Below are positions 1-6,488 of a DNA stretch of 38,687 nt, piece by piece. The stretch is from CAYQTL01 sp964420405 (GTDB taxonomy: Bacteria; Acidobacteriota; Thermoanaerobaculia; Thermoanaerobaculales; Sulfomarinibacteraceae). How positions within the stretch are numbered: the stretch's first letter is position 1; every line of letters starts with the position of its first letter. The notes under the pieces are model-generated. The model saw only the letters and a list, made by a program, of their open reading frames with translations, searched no databases and had not been told where the DNA came from. A program made the position numbers and the translations under genes. The stretch covers positions 1 to 38,687 of the forward strand of contig CAYQTL010000041.1 of the NCBI GenBank assembly GCA_964420405.1. Reading direction: 5' to 3'.

Positions 1-8
1 CCACACAT

Positions 9-35
9 CGGGAACGGGAACGGGATCGGGATCGG
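9..35 (+). repeat. GGGATC/GGGAAC hexamer array
   Basis: Four to five tandem 6-bp units of the form GGGAAC or GGGATC at the left edge of the window. It is the first member of a dispersed family found in almost every long intergenic space here. Four G-triplets with 3-nt loops match the G-quadruplex consensus. Confidence 0.85.
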
Positions 36-75
36 TTCCGGAAGCGGGGGCGGCCGGGCTCCGGAGCTCGAGGGG

Positions 76-208
76 GGTCCTTCGACTCCCGCCACGCCTG
101 CCGGCGTGGCGTTCGCTCAGGATACGGAACCGAGGCGGTTGCCACGCCCCTGCACGTCATCCTGAGCGACCGGAGCGTCCGGCAGGACGCGGAGGGAGTC
201 GAAGGACC
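76..208. repeat. Head-to-head inverted pair of a TCCTTCGACTCC-type repeat
   Basis: The outer arms (76-90 and 194-208) are a perfect 15-bp inverted repeat built on CCTTCGACTCCC. Inner arms CGCTCAGGAT (114-123) and ATCCTGAGCG (159-168) are also perfectly inverted. The left copy holds its own hairpin at 91-110, with an 8-bp stem GCCACGCC and loop TGCC. Related single copies occur at about 1445-1490 and 33074-33138. It resembles palindromic intergenic repeats common in many GC-rich environmental genomes. No gene is visible in 1-439. Confidence 0.75.
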
Positions 209-291
209 TCCGCACTCGCCGCACCGTCGCTCCCGGCAGGTTCCGGCCCCAGCGACAGCCACAACCTCCAGCGACCGCGATCGCCCCCTCC

Positions 292-318
292 CCCGTCCGC
301 GTCCGTGTCCGGGTCGGG
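292..318 (-). repeat. GCGTCC/GTGTCC hexamer array (second family)
   Basis: Degenerate 6-bp units GCGTCC, GTGTCC and GGGTCG just upstream of the large GGGATC array. The same family recurs at 1514-1541, 10030-10064, 17184-17203 and twice between 19324 and 19474. An exact 9-mer CTGTCGCTG (reverse strand, 250-258) lies beside it, as at four other arrays. Confidence 0.75.
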
Positions 319-345
319 CGGGTGGATGTGTGGGACACTCTCGTC

Positions 346-432
346 GGGATCGGGATCGGGATCGGGATCGGGATCGGGATCGGGATCGGAAACGGGATCG
401 GGATCGGGATCGGAAACGGGATCGGGATCGGA
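346..432 (+). repeat. Largest GGGATC hexamer array (14 units)
   Basis: Twelve GGGATC and two GGAAAC units in a row, seven of them uninterrupted. There is a G-triplet every 6 bp and a GATC in each GGGATC unit. The array runs straight into the dehydratase gene, and its last bases (GGAG, 430-433) look like that gene's ribosome site. In the gene's frame it would encode alternating Gly-Ser. Because the unit is a multiple of three, copy-number changes would not shift frame. Confidence 0.95.
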
Positions 433-439
433 GCGAGTG

Positions 440-1399
440 GTGCATCACGGAGTCACCCACGACGACATCCTCCGGGCGGCGGAGCGGATCGCGGGGGCGG
501 TCCACCGCACGCCGACCGCGACCTGCGCGACGATCGACCGCGCCGCCGGGGCGGCCCTCGTCTTCAAGTGCGAGAACCTCCAGAAGGTGGGGGCCTTCAA
601 GGCGCGCGGCGCGACCAACGCGGTGCTGTCCCTCGACGAGGGCGCCGCCGCGCGCGGCGTCTGCACCCACTCGTCGGGAAACCACGCCGCCGCACTGGCG
701 CGGGCGGCGCGGCTGCGGGGGGTACCGGCGTGGGTCGTGATGCCGCGCACGGCGCCGCCGGTCAAGCGGGCGGCGGTGGCCGGCTACGGCGCCGAGATCG
801 TGGACTGCGAGCCGAACCTCGCCGCCCGGGAGTCCATGCTCGCCGAGGTCGTCGAGCGCACCGGCGCGACGTTCGTCCACCCGTACGACGACCCGAGGGT
901 GATCGCCGGGCAGGGCACCGCCGCGCTGGAGCTGCTGCAGGAGCGGCCCGATCTCGACGGCGTCCTGGTCCCGGTCGGGGGCGGCGGCCTGGCCAGCGGG
1001 ACGTGCCTGGCGGTTGCCGGAAGCCGGCCGGACGTCGAGGTGTGGGGCGCCGAGCCCGCGGGTGCCGACGACGCGGCGCGGTCGCTGGCCGACGGCGTGC
1101 TGCGGCCGTCGGTCGAGCCCGATACCGTCTGCGACGGCCTGTTGACGTCGCTCAGCCCGCGGACCTTCGGGATCCTCGGCGAGCACCTGGCGGGCATCCG
1201 CACCGTCTCCGACCGCGCCGTGGTCCTCGCCATGCGACTGCTGCTGGAGCGCGCCAAGCAGGTGGTCGAGCCGTCTGCGGCGGTTCCCCTCGCCGCGGTG
1301 CTCGAGCATCCCGACGCGTTCCGGGGCCGCCGGCTCGGCGTCATCCTGTCCGGCGGCAACCTCGACCTCGCCCGGCTGCCGGAGCTGATCGCCCTCTGA
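440..1399 (+). CDS. Threonine/serine dehydratase-type PLP enzyme
   Basis: Fold type II PLP enzyme of the threonine dehydratase/serine racemase group, about 319 aa, the usual catabolic-type length with no C-terminal ACT domain. It would deaminate Thr or Ser to the 2-oxo acid plus ammonia, or racemise Ser; the two cannot be told apart here. The PLP lysine is K54 in VGAFKARGA, followed by SSGNHAAALA and the phosphate-binding VGGGGLASG; the C-terminal VEPSAAVPLAAVL segment is typical. The frame stays open upstream to a GTG at 305, which would add a Gly-Ser tail from the hexamer array. I prefer GTG 440, because GGAG at 430-433 sits 6 nt before it and the family homology begins there. It converges on the methyltransferase gene. 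Confidence 0.9.
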   Translation: MHHGVTHDDILRAAERIAGAVHRTPTATCATIDRAAGAALVFKCENLQKVGAFKARGATNAVLSLDEGAAARGVCTHSSGNHAAALARAARLRGVPAWVVMPRTAPPVKRAAVAGYGAEIVDCEPNLAARESMLAEVVERTGATFVHPYDDPRVIAGQGTAALELLQERPDLDGVLVPVGGGGLASGTCLAVAGSRPDVEVWGAEPAGADDAARSLADGVLRPSVEPDTVCDGLLTSLSPRTFGILGEHLAGIRTVSDRAVVLAMRLLLERAKQVVEPSAAVPLAAVLEHPDAFRGRRLGVILSGGNLDLARLPELIAL

Positions 1400-1541
1400 G
1401 GGATCGGGATCGAGACGGCGGCGCACGAGGTGCGGATCGCGAGGGAGGTCTTTCGACTCCGGCCCGAGGGGGGCCGTCGCCAAGGATGACGGTGCGGAGG
1501 CGGTCGCCCCCCTCCCGCGTCCGCGTCCGTGCCCGCGTCCG
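1400..1541. repeat. Intergenic repeat cluster between convergent genes
   Basis: Directly after the dehydratase stop are two GGGATC units (1400-1411). Then comes a degenerate copy of the TCTTTCGACTCC / AAGGATGACG repeat (about 1445-1490), then a GCGTCC/GTGCCC hexamer array (1514-1541). A single GGGATC unit lies at 1585. No gene is seen. Confidence 0.7.
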
Positions 1542-1592
1542 ATGCAGCGCCGGCGCCAGCCCCAGCGTCATCTCCGCCCTCGTCGGGATCGG

Positions 1593-2360
1593 CTACGGGC
1601 GCGATGCGACGACGAACAGCCTGCGGAACGGGAGCACCGTTCCGTTCGGGCCGGAGGGGTACGCCTCGCGGAGTCGCGGCGCGAGCTCCGCGCAGAACCG
1701 CTCGCCGTCCTCCGTGCCGAGGGCGGCGAGAACCGGCCGCAGAGTCGAGCCCCGCAGCCACTCGAGGACCGGGTCCGGGCCGGTCAGGACGTGGTGGTAG
1801 GTCGTCCGCCACGCGAGTGCGACGAGCCCCTCGTGGTGGAGGGTGTCGACGTAGCGGTCCAGCGGCTCGACCCGGGCGGGCGCCACCCCGGCGAGGCGGT
1901 CGCGCCACCGTGGCCGGGCCCGCACCTCGGCCACCGCCCGGTGGGACGGCTGGTCGAAGCTGTCGGGTACCTGGAACGCGAGCACCCCGCCCGGGGCGAG
2001 TGAGCCGCCGAGCTCGGCGACCAGCGCGAGGTGGCCGGGGATCCAGTGGAGACAGGCGTTGGAGAGGATGACGTCGGGCGCTCTGGCGCAGCGCCAGTCG
2101 CGGACGTCCGACCTCGCGAACGTGAGGCGCCCCGGAACCTCCCGGCGCCGCGCGTGCCCGATCATGTCGGCGTCCCCGTCGACGCCGACGATCTCGGCGT
2201 CGGGCCACCGTTCGAGGAGGGAGGCGGTCAGGCCGCCGGGTCCGCAGCCGAGGTCGACGACGTACCGCGGTCCGGGGTGCCGGACCGCCGCCACGAGGTG
2301 GACGAACGGCAGCGCCCGCTCGTCGGCGTACCGCAGATAGCTCGTCGGGCTCCAGCTCAA
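1593..2360 (-). CDS. tam: Trans-aconitate 2-methyltransferase-like SAM methyltransferase
   Basis: Class I SAM-dependent methyltransferase, 255 aa, matching the E. coli Tam length. Tam methylates trans-aconitate, an inhibitor of aconitase that forms spontaneously. The N-terminus SWSPTSYLRYADERALPF fits the family start. Motif I is VVDLGCGPGGLT, followed by the acidic strand EIVGVDGDADMI and NACLHWIPGH. The C-terminal half carries the YHHVLTGPDPVLEWLRGS segment usual in Tam. The start is TTG at 2360, chosen because it is the codon immediately before the conserved SWSP; upstream sequence in this frame has no family similarity. No clear ribosome site. It lies 232 bp downstream of ParA and is probably a separate unit. 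Substrate assignment is by family only. Confidence 0.85.
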   Translation of the reverse strand: MSWSPTSYLRYADERALPFVHLVAAVRHPGPRYVVDLGCGPGGLTASLLERWPDAEIVGVDGDADMIGHARRREVPGRLTFARSDVRDWRCARAPDVILSNACLHWIPGHLALVAELGGSLAPGGVLAFQVPDSFDQPSHRAVAEVRARPRWRDRLAGVAPARVEPLDRYVDTLHHEGLVALAWRTTYHHVLTGPDPVLEWLRGSTLRPVLAALGTEDGERFCAELAPRLREAYPSGPNGTVLPFRRLFVVASRP

Positions 2361-2592
2361 CCCGGGACCCCGGTGGACGCGGTCGCCGCCGATCCTCCGG
2401 CCCACCCCAGGGGGCGCCGAGAATCGGTCACGCAGGTGGATCGGTGCAGGCCGGGCCGCGACTGGCGGGCCGCGTCGATCGGGCAGAGGGAGACCCTTGG
2501 GGTCGGGTGGCTCGTCATCGCTGCGTCCTGTACTCCACCGATGGCCTTTCCCGGTGCTCCGGTTCCGGGACCGTCCCTGGCGGCCCGCCGAC

Positions 2593-3336
2593 TCACCCCA
2601 GCCGCTCGGCGAGCTCCGCCCACAGCTCAGCGAAGGCCTTCGCCACCGGCTGGCTCGGCAGGGTCGCGGCGACCGGCGCGCGGACCACCCCCATCCGCTC
2701 GACGATGCTCGCCGAGGGGATCGGCGTCCGCAGGAACGCCGGGTCGTCGAGGCAGTCGCCGACGGTGTCCAGGTGGAGCCGCTTGCGGCGGTCGACCATC
2801 GACAGGAACGGCACCACGGTCGGCGGGCGGTCACCGCCGGCCTCGTCCACCAGCCGGCGAACCTGCCCGAGGGTGCGCAACGAGAGAGTGGTCGGCACGA
2901 CCGGTGCGAGCACCACGTCGGCCGCTCGCAGCACCGCCTCCGTCACCAGCGACACGCTCGGCGGGCAGTCGAGCAGTGCGACGTCGAATCGGTCGGCGAG
3001 GGGCCGGAGCCGTGTGCGCAGGCGCGAGCGCGGCTTCTTCGCGTCGTCGAGGGCGAGGTCGAGGTGGCGCAGCTCGAAGTCGCCCGGGATCAGCCACAGG
3101 TTGTGGAACTCGGTCGGCACGGCGAGTGCGGCGAGGTCCGTCTTCTTCCGCAGCACCGCGTCGAAGCCGTCCTCGAGCCGTGGCGCGATCCGGAGGTAGA
3201 AGCTCGCCGCCCCCTGGGGGTCGAGGTCCCACAGCAGCGTCCGGCGGCCGGTCGTGGCGGCGGCGTGGGCGAGGTTGACGGCGGCGGCGGTCTTGCCGAC
3301 GCCTCCTTTCACGGTCCAGACCGCGACGACCTTCAC
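2593..3336 (-). CDS. Orphan ParA/MinD-type ATPase coupled to a CHAD protein
   Basis: ParA-family positioning ATPase, 247 aa. The deviant Walker A KGGVGKTAAAVNL begins near residue 8. WDLDPQGAASFYL (Walker A-prime region) and LLDCPPSVSLVTE (Walker B) follow. It is short, without the N-terminal DNA-binding extension of plasmid ParA, and no ParB or parS is nearby, so it is an orphan that probably positions a cargo other than DNA. The GTG start (3334-3336) overlaps the TGA of the upstream CYTH-CHAD gene as GTGA, implying translational coupling. CHAD proteins bind polyphosphate granules and other ParA-type ATPases position cellular bodies. I therefore infer, without direct evidence, a role in distributing polyphosphate granules. 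Confidence 0.9.
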   Translation of the reverse strand: MKVVAVWTVKGGVGKTAAAVNLAHAAATTGRRTLLWDLDPQGAASFYLRIAPRLEDGFDAVLRKKTDLAALAVPTEFHNLWLIPGDFELRHLDLALDDAKKPRSRLRTRLRPLADRFDVALLDCPPSVSLVTEAVLRAADVVLAPVVPTTLSLRTLGQVRRLVDEAGGDRPPTVVPFLSMVDRRKRLHLDTVGDCLDDPAFLRTPIPSASIVERMGVVRAPVAATLPSQPVAKAFAELWAELAERLG

Positions 3337-4871
3337 GCCCCGCCTCCGCCGCGGGAGGCGTCGAGGGTGGCCGCGAGGTCGTCGGCCGCGAACTCCGCGA
3401 AGTGGTCGTGGAACGCCAGCCTGAGCGCTTCCTGGCGGTCCTCGAGCAGCGCCTCGAGCCGCCCCATCGCGAGCAGGGTCTCGGCGGGGGGCGTCCCGGC
3501 GCCGAGCATCTCCCGCGCGTCCTCCACGAGCCGCTCCCGTTGCACGGACAGGTCGTTGAAGTCGCCGAGCAGGTCCTGCAGCTTCTTGAGCGCCTTGATC
3601 TCCGGCTCGATGGTCTCGGCCGGGTACAGGTTGCGGAAGAACTCGAGCAGGTAGCGCAGCTTCTTGGCGTCGATCCGCAGCCGGTGGAGCGCGGCCGCGG
3701 GAGGGTCCACACCGAGCCCGGCGCCGCGCCGCACGATCTTCCTCCACGTCGTGCGGATCCTCTTCCGTGCCAGCTCCTCCACGGGGAGCGCCGCAGCTGG
3801 CGTCTCCCCGTCGTCCGCTGCGGCCGCCGCGGCTTGCCAGCGTGCCATCAGCTCCCCGAACCGCCGCGACCGGAGGGCGCGGACGAGGGTGCCGCGGGCT
3901 CGACCGCGCCGGCGGCGAAGGTGCGCCTCGACCGGGTCGAGCCACCGGCGGAGCCCTTCCGGCAGCATCGCCCGGTGCCCGTCGAGGTCGTGGAACGCCA
4001 CGTCGAGGTCCCGCACCGGCCCGGTGGCGGACCCGAGCCACTTCAGCTCGGCGGCGAGGGGTGTCGCGGTCTCTTCGGGCAGCACGCCGCGCAGCTGGGA
4101 CAGCGCCGACCGCGCCCGCCGGACGGCCACCCGGAGATCGTGCAGGAACTCAGGGTCGACATCCTGCAGGGTGCCCTCGACGTTGCGCGCCGCCGTCCGG
4201 TGGAGCTCGACGAGGATGTGCCGGACGGCGCCGCCGGCGGTGGCGTCGCGCTCGAACCGGAGGTCGAGCTTGGAGCTGTAGTCGCCCGGCCGGCGGCCGC
4301 CGCCGGCGGCGGCAAGCCGGAGCGGGTCGGGGGCCGTGGCGGCCTCCGGCAGGCTCGCCCGGACCGCCGCGGCGGCCGACGCACCTCCCGGCAGCTCGTG
4401 GACCTCCAGCGTCGTGACCGCGTCGCCGTCGCAGCTTCCCGATCCGGCCGGTTTCGCCCGCTCGACGACGAGCCGCACCAGGGTGTTGCCGTCGGCGTCG
4501 GTCAGCCGCAGGATGCGCCGCTCCAGCTCCAGCTCTCCCAGCGGCAGCAGCGCCCGGGGTGCGATGACCCCCGCCAGCCGCTCGGTCAGGAAGCCCGGCG
4601 GAAGATCGGCGGCGGTCACCGGAGCGCGCTCGACGGGAACCGCGACCGGCACCGAGGCGTCCTCCGCCAGGGGCCGCCAGCGCAGCAGCGGCGATCCGGA
4701 CTCGGGCCGCTCGAGCCACAGCCGCCCGCCGTTGTCGTGGACCCGCCAGTCGTAGGTGTCGAGATAGGTGGCCCGAAGCACCCGGGGGGCGGGCTCGGGC
4801 TCGACGCCGACGCCGTCGGGAAGCGCGGCGATGTCGAGGGACCAGTCGGGCGGGATGGCGAGCGCGTCGAT
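3333..4871 (-). CDS. CYTH-like plus CHAD domain protein (polyphosphate associated)
   Basis: Two-domain protein of about 512 aa: an N-terminal CYTH-like triphosphate-tunnel domain (to about residue 210) and a C-terminal CHAD helical domain (about 225-490). The CHAD domain has the paired basic helices LHDLRVAVRRARSALSQLRG with VRDLDV, and later LHRLRIDAKKLRYLLEFFR with LQDLLGDFNDL. CHAD domains are known to bind polyphosphate. The CYTH ExExK motif is missing (TIDALAIP at the equivalent place), so this CYTH is probably catalytically dead. The first ATG/GTG/TTG is GTG 4781, inside the conserved CYTH strand. Codons upstream remain open and CYTH-like back to ATC 4871, which has GGAGGA 9 nt before it. 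I take ATC as the likely start, with lower confidence than the gene itself. It overlaps parA by 4 bases. Confidence 0.85.
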   Translation of the reverse strand: MDALAIPPDWSLDIAALPDGVGVEPEPAPRVLRATYLDTYDWRVHDNGGRLWLERPESGSPLLRWRPLAEDASVPVAVPVERAPVTAADLPPGFLTERLAGVIAPRALLPLGELELERRILRLTDADGNTLVRLVVERAKPAGSGSCDGDAVTTLEVHELPGGASAAAAVRASLPEAATAPDPLRLAAAGGGRRPGDYSSKLDLRFERDATAGGAVRHILVELHRTAARNVEGTLQDVDPEFLHDLRVAVRRARSALSQLRGVLPEETATPLAAELKWLGSATGPVRDLDVAFHDLDGHRAMLPEGLRRWLDPVEAHLRRRRGRARGTLVRALRSRRFGELMARWQAAAAAADDGETPAAALPVEELARKRIRTTWRKIVRRGAGLGVDPPAAALHRLRIDAKKLRYLLEFFRNLYPAETIEPEIKALKKLQDLLGDFNDLSVQRERLVEDAREMLGAGTPPAETLLAMGRLEALLEDRQEALRLAFHDHFAEFAADDLAATLDASRGGGGA

Positions 4872-4910
4872 GGTGGCGCGTCCTCCGGTTCGGTACGTGA
4901 CGGAGCGATG

Positions 4911-4920
4911 AGTCTATCAT
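4911..4920. promoter_or_regulatory. Overlapping divergent -10 hexamers
   Basis: TATCAT on the plus strand (4915-4920) and TAGACT on the minus strand (4911-4916) overlap. Placing +1 seven bases after each gives 33-nt leaders for both the CYTH gene (ATG 4960) and the CYTH-CHAD gene (ATC 4871). Shared control of the two operons is plausible. No convincing -35 is seen. Confidence 0.4.
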
Positions 4921-4959
4921 GGGGCATGCGGCCCGGCGGTGCCGGGCGGCCGGGGGGAC

Positions 4960-5448
4960 ATGGCGGAGATCGAGCGGAAGTTCCTGGTGGCCTCGATGCC
5001 CTCCGACGGCGAGGTCCGGCGGCGCCGGGCGATCGCCCAGGGCTACCTGGCGATGGACGACCGCTCCGAGGTCCGGCTGCGGGAGATCGACGACCGCCGC
5101 GTCCTGACGGTCAAGGGAGGCTCGGGGCTGATCCGCGACGAGGTCGAGGTCGAGCTCCTGCCCGCCCAGTTCGATGCACTGTGGCCGGCCACCGCCGGCC
5201 GCCGCCTGTCGAAGAGTCGCCTCGAGATCCCCCTCGGCGAGCTCGTGGCGGAGCTCGACGTGTACGAGGAGGAGCTGGCGGGCCTCGCGACGGTCGAGGT
5301 GGAGTTCCCGTCCGAGGAGCACGCCGCGGCGTTCCGTCCGCCGGGCTGGTTCGGCGCCGAGGTGACCGGCGATCCCCGCTACCGCAACCAGGCGCTGGCC
5401 GTCCGTGGGCGGCCACCGGCGGCGACGGATGTCGCGGAGGACGGCTGA
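4960..5448 (+). CDS. Stand-alone CYTH domain triphosphate tunnel enzyme
   Basis: CYTH (CyaB-thiamine triphosphatase) family protein, 162 aa. The metal/triphosphate signature ExExK is intact at residues 3-7 (EIERK), followed by the basic/acidic strands EVRLREID, VLTVKGG and DEVEVELL, and later ELDVYEEELAGLATVEVEF. Such enzymes hydrolyse inorganic triphosphate, thiamine triphosphate or short polyphosphate; the substrate is unknown here. The start is ATG 4960 after GGGGGG; an upstream in-frame ATG at 4939 would place extra residues before the conserved N-terminus. It is divergent from CYTH-CHAD-ParA and its stop overlaps the next start as TGATG, so it forms an operon with the receiver protein. 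It may supply the activity the fused CYTH lacks. Confidence 0.88.
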   Translation: MAEIERKFLVASMPSDGEVRRRRAIAQGYLAMDDRSEVRLREIDDRRVLTVKGGSGLIRDEVEVELLPAQFDALWPATAGRRLSKSRLEIPLGELVAELDVYEEELAGLATVEVEFPSEEHAAAFRPPGWFGAEVTGDPRYRNQALAVRGRPPAATDVAEDG

Positions 5449-5819
5449 TGTCCCGGATCCTGGTGGTGGAGGACGACGACGCTGTCCGCGAGGTGCTCGC
5501 CCAGACCCTCGAGCTGAACGGTCACGACGTGCGGGCGGCCGCCGACGGGAACGAGGCGGTGCGGATCGCCGCCGAGTGGCGGCCGGAGCTCGTCATCACC
5601 GACATCGTGATGCCCGAGAAGGAGGGTCTCGAGACGATCATGGAGCTGCGCGGGGGGCTGCCCAGGCTGAAGATCATCGCGATCTCGGGCGGCGGCGTCG
5701 GAGGGCCGGACGACTACCTGCAGCCGGCGCGGGCGCTCGGGGCCGACCGTGTGCTGGCCAAGCCGTTCCGGTTCGAGCAGCTCGCGACCCTGATCGACGA
5801 GCTGCTGGGAGAGCGGTAG
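5448..5819 (+). CDS. Single-domain response regulator (CheY-like receiver)
   Basis: Receiver domain only, 123 aa, with no output domain. The acidic pocket is EDDD (residues 8-11), the phospho-acceptor D52 lies in LVITDIVMP, the switch residue is S80 in AISGG, and the lysine is K105 in AKPF. The start ATG overlaps the CYTH stop (TGATG), so its translation is probably coupled to CYTH. No histidine kinase is present in the window near it. It could act on a phosphorelay partner elsewhere or, by position, on the polyphosphate-type proteins; the latter is inference only. Confidence 0.92.
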   Translation: MSRILVVEDDDAVREVLAQTLELNGHDVRAAADGNEAVRIAAEWRPELVITDIVMPEKEGLETIMELRGGLPRLKIIAISGGGVGGPDDYLQPARALGADRVLAKPFRFEQLATLIDELLGER

Positions 5820-5875
5820 GACGTATGGTCCGGGCCTGGACCCGCGACGACGACCCGGTCGCAGCCGGCGTCTTC

Positions 5876-6241
5876 TCAGGCGACCTTCGTGGCGGTGGAA
5901 CCGGAGGACGTGCCGGAGCCGCCGGAGCTGTCGGACTTCGTCGAGGACCCCGCGCCTTTCGACTCGGATCCCTTGGACTCGGATCCCTTGGACTCGGATC
6001 CCTTGGACTCGGAGCTCTTCGACTCGGAGCTCTTCGGCTTCTCGCCCGCGGCGCCGCCGGTTCCCTTGCCGTAGTCGGTCACGTACCAGCCGCTGCCCTT
6101 GAACTGGAGCGCCGGCACTCCCAGCAGTCGGCGGGCCTCGCCACCACAGTCGGGGCAGGTTCCCGTGGTCGGGTCCGACACCCGCTCGATCCGCTCGTAC
6201 CGGTGGTTGCAGGCCTGGCATTGATACTCGTACAGGGGCAT
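5876..6241 (-). CDS. FmdB-type zinc ribbon protein with Ser-rich repeat tail
   Basis: 121 aa. The N-terminal 45 residues are a FmdB-family zinc ribbon: MPLYEYQCQACNHRYE, then CPDCGGEARRLL, giving two CxxC knuckles. A GSGWYVTDYG motif follows. The rest is low complexity: five-residue repeats of the type SESKG encoded by near-identical 15-bp units (about 5958-6035), then a Gly/Ser/Thr tail. The start is ATG 6241 with GGGAG upstream; the open frame extends to 6289 but into the promoter. Function in the family is poorly known (named as a putative regulatory protein). It converges on the response regulator gene, 56 bp away. Confidence 0.9.
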   Translation of the reverse strand: MPLYEYQCQACNHRYERIERVSDPTTGTCPDCGGEARRLLGVPALQFKGSGWYVTDYGKGTGGAAGEKPKSSESKSSESKGSESKGSESKGSESKGAGSSTKSDSSGGSGTSSGSTATKVA

Positions 6242-6279
6242 CGTGATCTCCCGCCGGTGCAGCGCGCCGGCCGCGTGGA

Positions 6280-6308
6280 AAGATAACATCTGAGCCTGGG
6301 TCTGTCAA
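6280..6308 (-). promoter_or_regulatory. Sigma-70-type promoter of the FmdB-like gene
   Basis: On the minus strand TTGACA (6308-6303) is followed after exactly 17 bp by TATCTT (6285-6280). This is the best housekeeping-type promoter in the window. Predicted start is near 6273, giving a leader of about 32 nt. Confidence 0.75.
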
Positions 6309-6474
6309 GACCGGCACCGCGGCCGCGATGTGAACATGTGAGTATCCAACGCTCAGATCAGGCACGAAGAACGGGGACAGCCACCGGGTGCGCGGCCCGG
6401 ACGGCGCCGCCGCCGGCGAAGCGGACCGCGGACGTCGCCGCCGCGTCGCCGGGCGTGATCGCCGCCGGGTGTCG

Positions 6475-6480
6475 TACTCT
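6475..6480 (+). promoter_or_regulatory. -10 hexamer of an apparently leaderless gene
   Basis: TACTCT ends 8 nt before the glycosyltransferase ATG. With +1 seven bases after the hexamer the transcript would begin 2 nt upstream of the start codon. No Shine-Dalgarno sequence precedes this ATG. The 6309-6474 stretch holds nothing else convincing apart from a fragment AACGGGGACAGCCACCG that resembles REP-type repeats. Confidence 0.4.
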
Positions 6481-6488
6481 CGGCGCCG

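Noticed and set aside
117..338. Reverse-strand frame with Thr-Arg repeats upstream of the dehydratase
   Set aside because: It is a translation of the GCGTCC hexamer array and the palindromic repeat; no family similarity or ribosome site.
9..432. Hexamer arrays as real telomeres or a linear chromosome end at the window start
   Set aside because: The same arrays occur at many internal sites in both orientations, so the edge position is accidental.
2593..3336. ParA as evidence for a plasmid or integrated element
   Set aside because: No ParB, parS, Rep or integrase nearby; it is translationally coupled to a CHAD protein and flanked by core genes.
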